The notes beneath the pieces were generated by a model that worked only from the letters and a program-made list of their open reading frames with translations, was not told the DNA's origin and searched no databases. A stretch of 64,000 nucleotides of DNA, from positions 1,664,501 through 1,728,500 of the forward strand of contig BRXU01000011.1 in assembly GCA_030267565.1 (NCBI GenBank), written 5' to 3'. The position numbers and the translations under genes were made by a program. Source of the DNA: Pleodorina starrii (lineage: Eukaryota > Chlorophyta > Chlorophyceae > Chlamydomonadales > Volvocaceae). Shown one piece after another: positions 61,539 through 64,000 of the stretch. Within the stretch, counting starts at the first letter, position 1; each line of letters begins with the position of its first letter.

Positions 61539-63947
61539 TCAGTTGCCGCGCACGGGCGGGAACATGGTGTTCTCGAATTCGTGGTACTGCACCGTGCCGT
61601 TGCCGTTCTTGTCAAACATCTGCACGCGGCGAGCAGCGACCCGGGACGTGAGGGGCCGTGAGGGGCACGTTGCTTGCTTCGGGTGGTGGGTAACCGATAT
61701 CCGTCAGCCAGGGGAGACTGGGGGAGCGGCAGGAGGCGGGCCCTACCTCCCGTTGGCCCCTGCTGGCCCCCGCTTCGCTTCGCTCTCCCCCGCTCAACCC
61801 CGCCCGCCCACCCAGCCAGCCGCCCACCCACCTGCATGATCTGCTCGGCCACCGGCTCCGCCAGGTACACCCCCAGTGCGAAGAACGCGTCACGAACCTC
61901 CTCCTTGCTCAGCACACCGCTGCGAGGGAGGGTGAGGGGCGAGGGGGGAGGGGGGGAGGTAGCGGGAACAAGTCAGTCACAAAAGCGCAGCGAAGGAACA
62001 GAGGGGGCCACCGTCCCCTTTAACGGGCCCTGCGATACTGGCCAAACATCCCTTCCTCGCTTTCTTCCTCCCTTTCTCTCTTGCCCTGCCCGCCCACTAC
62101 TCTTGCCCATTATCCCCGCCCCCATTACCCGCGCCCCTCACTACGCCACCCCGTCGCCTCCGCCCCGCCCCCACCATTCCCTCGCCCCGGGCCGTTCTAA
62201 TTGCCCCCACCTGCCGTCCACGTCCATGAATCTGAACGTGTCAAAGATGGGGTTGCCGCTGTATCCCGCCATCCGCATGCCCTTCGCCACTGCGTTGGTT
62301 CGCGCCATGTTGACAGCGGCCGCCAGCGACTTGACCTGCATCAGCTCCTGCGCGCGATTGAACTTGCGGACCTGGAGAGTGGGGGTGGGGGTGGGGGTGA
62401 GGCGGGAGGCGGGAGGGGGCGAGGCGAGGGAGAGGGGGTACAGGAGGGGTTGGCAAAGGGGATACCGGGAGGGGCTGGTAGAGAAGAGAGCGCAGGGAAG
62501 GGAAGGTGCGGAGGCAACGCAAATGAAGCGGGAAGTAGGGGTGCGGCCAACGGGGGCAGGGGCGTCATGGAAACTGGGCTTGCGAAGCAGGCGCGGACGC
62601 AGTGAGATGCCTGGTGGATGGTGGAAGCGCTCGCGGGAAGGTGGGTGCTCTCGAGTGTGCGTAGGTGTGTGTTTGGTGGTGGTGGGGGAGGATGGGTGGG
62701 AGGAAAAGAAGGGGTGTTGGCGGGTTGGTGGGTGTGGGGGTGTGTGTATGTGTGTGTGGGGGGGTTCAGGGAGTGATATGCGGGGTGTGTGTGGGGGGGT
62801 ATGCGGGTGGGTGGGCGGCCTAGCGCGCAGTGCGCGGCGCGGTAGCCGGTCTTCAAGGGCGCAGCACACGCCCCCACCCGCACCTGCTCCGGCGTTGACG
62901 ACACGTCTGGCACGCCCATGTATTTTTGCATGTAGCGTGTGGAGAAGAGCTGGATCTGCTGGAATGCGTCCTTGGTTCCCCAGTCAAGAGCCTCCAGGAA
63001 GCCGCGGTGACGGCGGTCCAGCCTGGGAGGGCATTGCGGTGTCGTACAGTCGTACAACGGGCGAGGTGGCAGTAAAAACACCGCAGCGGAGGGACACGGG
63101 GCCGGGGGCCATCAGCGAGGGGGAAGGCCGGGGTTGTAGATTGGGACAGTCCAGAAAGGCAATGAGGAGGGGCCCGGGGGGTAGCTCAACAAGTAGAGGG
63201 ACGGCGAGTGTGTGTGGGATAAGACAACCAACGGACGAGGGACGGGTGGTCCAAGCGGGTGGTCAGGAGGCGGAGCGGCAGGTGGGGCCGCCGCCCCAAC
63301 CCCCACCCCACCCCCGGCACCCGCCCCCCGCATCTCCCTCCACTCTCCTCCGCTGCTGCAGCGCCCCCCTCCCGCCCCTGCACGTGCCCTCACTGCGGTA
63401 TCTTTCTTCTTACCCTCCCCCCCCGCCCTCTCCCCCCGGGTGGGGGAGGGGGGTGTTCCGTCGGGCTGCTCCCCCCTCCTTCCCTGCCTCCCCCCCCTGC
63501 CCGCACCTGTCCCAGAAGCGCTGCGCCTGCTCCAGAGAGAAGCCCAGCGACAGCGCCGCCGCCTCAAACTCGCTGCGGGTCACCTGAGGGGGGCGAGAGG
63601 GGTGGGCGGGAGGGCTGTGCGGGAGGAAGGTACGAGGCGGGCGCGGGGAGGCAGGGAAGGAGGGGGGAACAGCCCAACGGAACCCTCCCTCCCCCATACA
63701 CACCAACCCACACATCCCCATACACACGCACAGCCCCGTCCCCGCACGCTCCCACGCCCTTCTCACAACCGAACCAGGAAACACAACCACCACAAGTAAG
63801 CTCTCCCATACCCCCCTCCGCCTCACCGGGTCCGGGGTCCCGGGCCGTTTTAATTACCCCCCTCCGCCTCACCTTGCCGTTCTTGTCGCTGTCGAGCTCG
63901 TTGAACACCATGAGCGCATGTCCCCTGGTGGCCCGGAACGCCGCCAC
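61539..63947 (-). CDS. EF-hand calcium-binding protein, 5' end beyond the window
   Basis: Exons in gene order: 63873-63947, 63507-63583, 62884-63022, 62211-62371, 61832-61919 and 61539-61619, with all phases joining. Hands are FNELDSDKNGKVTRSEFEA (canonical), FWDRLDRRHRGFLEALDW (degenerate), FRFMDVDGSGVLSKEEV (canonical, split by an intron inside the loop) and MFDKNGNGTVQYHEFENTMF (canonical). Between hands 2 and 3 lies a helical linker with KYMGVPDVSSTPEQ and LMQVKSLAAAVNMARTNA. The stop follows PPVRGN. The exon at 63947 has a normal acceptor, so the N-terminus lies to the right of the window. No known subfamily is recognised, and a role in Ca2+ sensing is inferred only from the hands. Confidence 0.8.
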
Positions 63948-64000
63948 CTGCGCCTGGTGGGAGCGCGGCGAGGGCACCCCCAGCGGCACCTGGATGATGG

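Overview
The window looks like nuclear DNA of a volvocine or chlamydomonad green alga. It is GC-rich and has short exons with GT-AG introns. Its proteins are padded with Ala, Gly, Gln and Pro runs, and its introns are full of micro- and minisatellites. It also carries several eukaryote-only genes, namely a PUS10-type pseudouridine synthase, a KNL1/Spc7 kinetochore scaffold and a type IIB calcium pump. The organism is inferred from gene style and content, not from a marker gene.

Layout, left to right. 1-1010 is a 12-bp satellite with a 276-bp higher-order period. 1431-3775 (+) encodes a small penta-EF-hand-like calcium-binding protein. 4601-9882 (-) is a ten-exon PUS10 gene. 10338-11590 is a previously unlabelled element with 22-bp terminal inverted repeats and a probable CCA target duplication. 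11976-13969 (-) is an F-box-like gene, divergent from the urate oxidase gene at 14180-15733 (+), which ends in a peroxisomal AKL signal. A large F-box/leucine-rich gene follows, about 17640-24701 (+). 25819-32485 (+) is a nine-exon UV-damage endonuclease (UvdE family) gene with a long disordered N-terminus and a nearly perfect 7-bp array of about 112 copies in one intron. 34688-36016 (-) encodes a SAM-domain protein, and 36915-40272 (-) a PAF-acetylhydrolase-like lipase with a polyGln tail. A gene-poor stretch runs from 40.3 to 44.9 kb. 44967-51809 (-) is a plasma-membrane-type Ca2+-ATPase with a repeated phospho-site-like tail. 53270-59403 (-) is KNL1/Spc7. A four-EF-hand protein gene at 61539-63947 (-) runs off the right edge.

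This is ordinary eukaryotic gene order, not an operon or defence island. Individual genes serve calcium signalling and transport (two EF-hand proteins and a pump), purine catabolism in peroxisomes, RNA modification, DNA repair, chromosome segregation and lipid hydrolysis. I found no tRNA, rRNA or CRISPR array. The least explained parts are the higher-order satellite, the TIR element with its embedded minus-strand reading frames, the homogeneous heptamer array inside a DNA-repair gene, a recurring GACCCACGGGTC-like palindrome, and the repeated R-T-x-S-G tail of the calcium pump.

Exon boundaries were set by hand from GT/AG signals and reading-frame continuity. For the penta-EF-hand, PUS10, urate oxidase, UvdE and PAF-acetylhydrolase genes the joined exon lengths are divisible by three. 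The starts of the large F-box gene, the SAM gene and the PAF-acetylhydrolase gene are uncertain.
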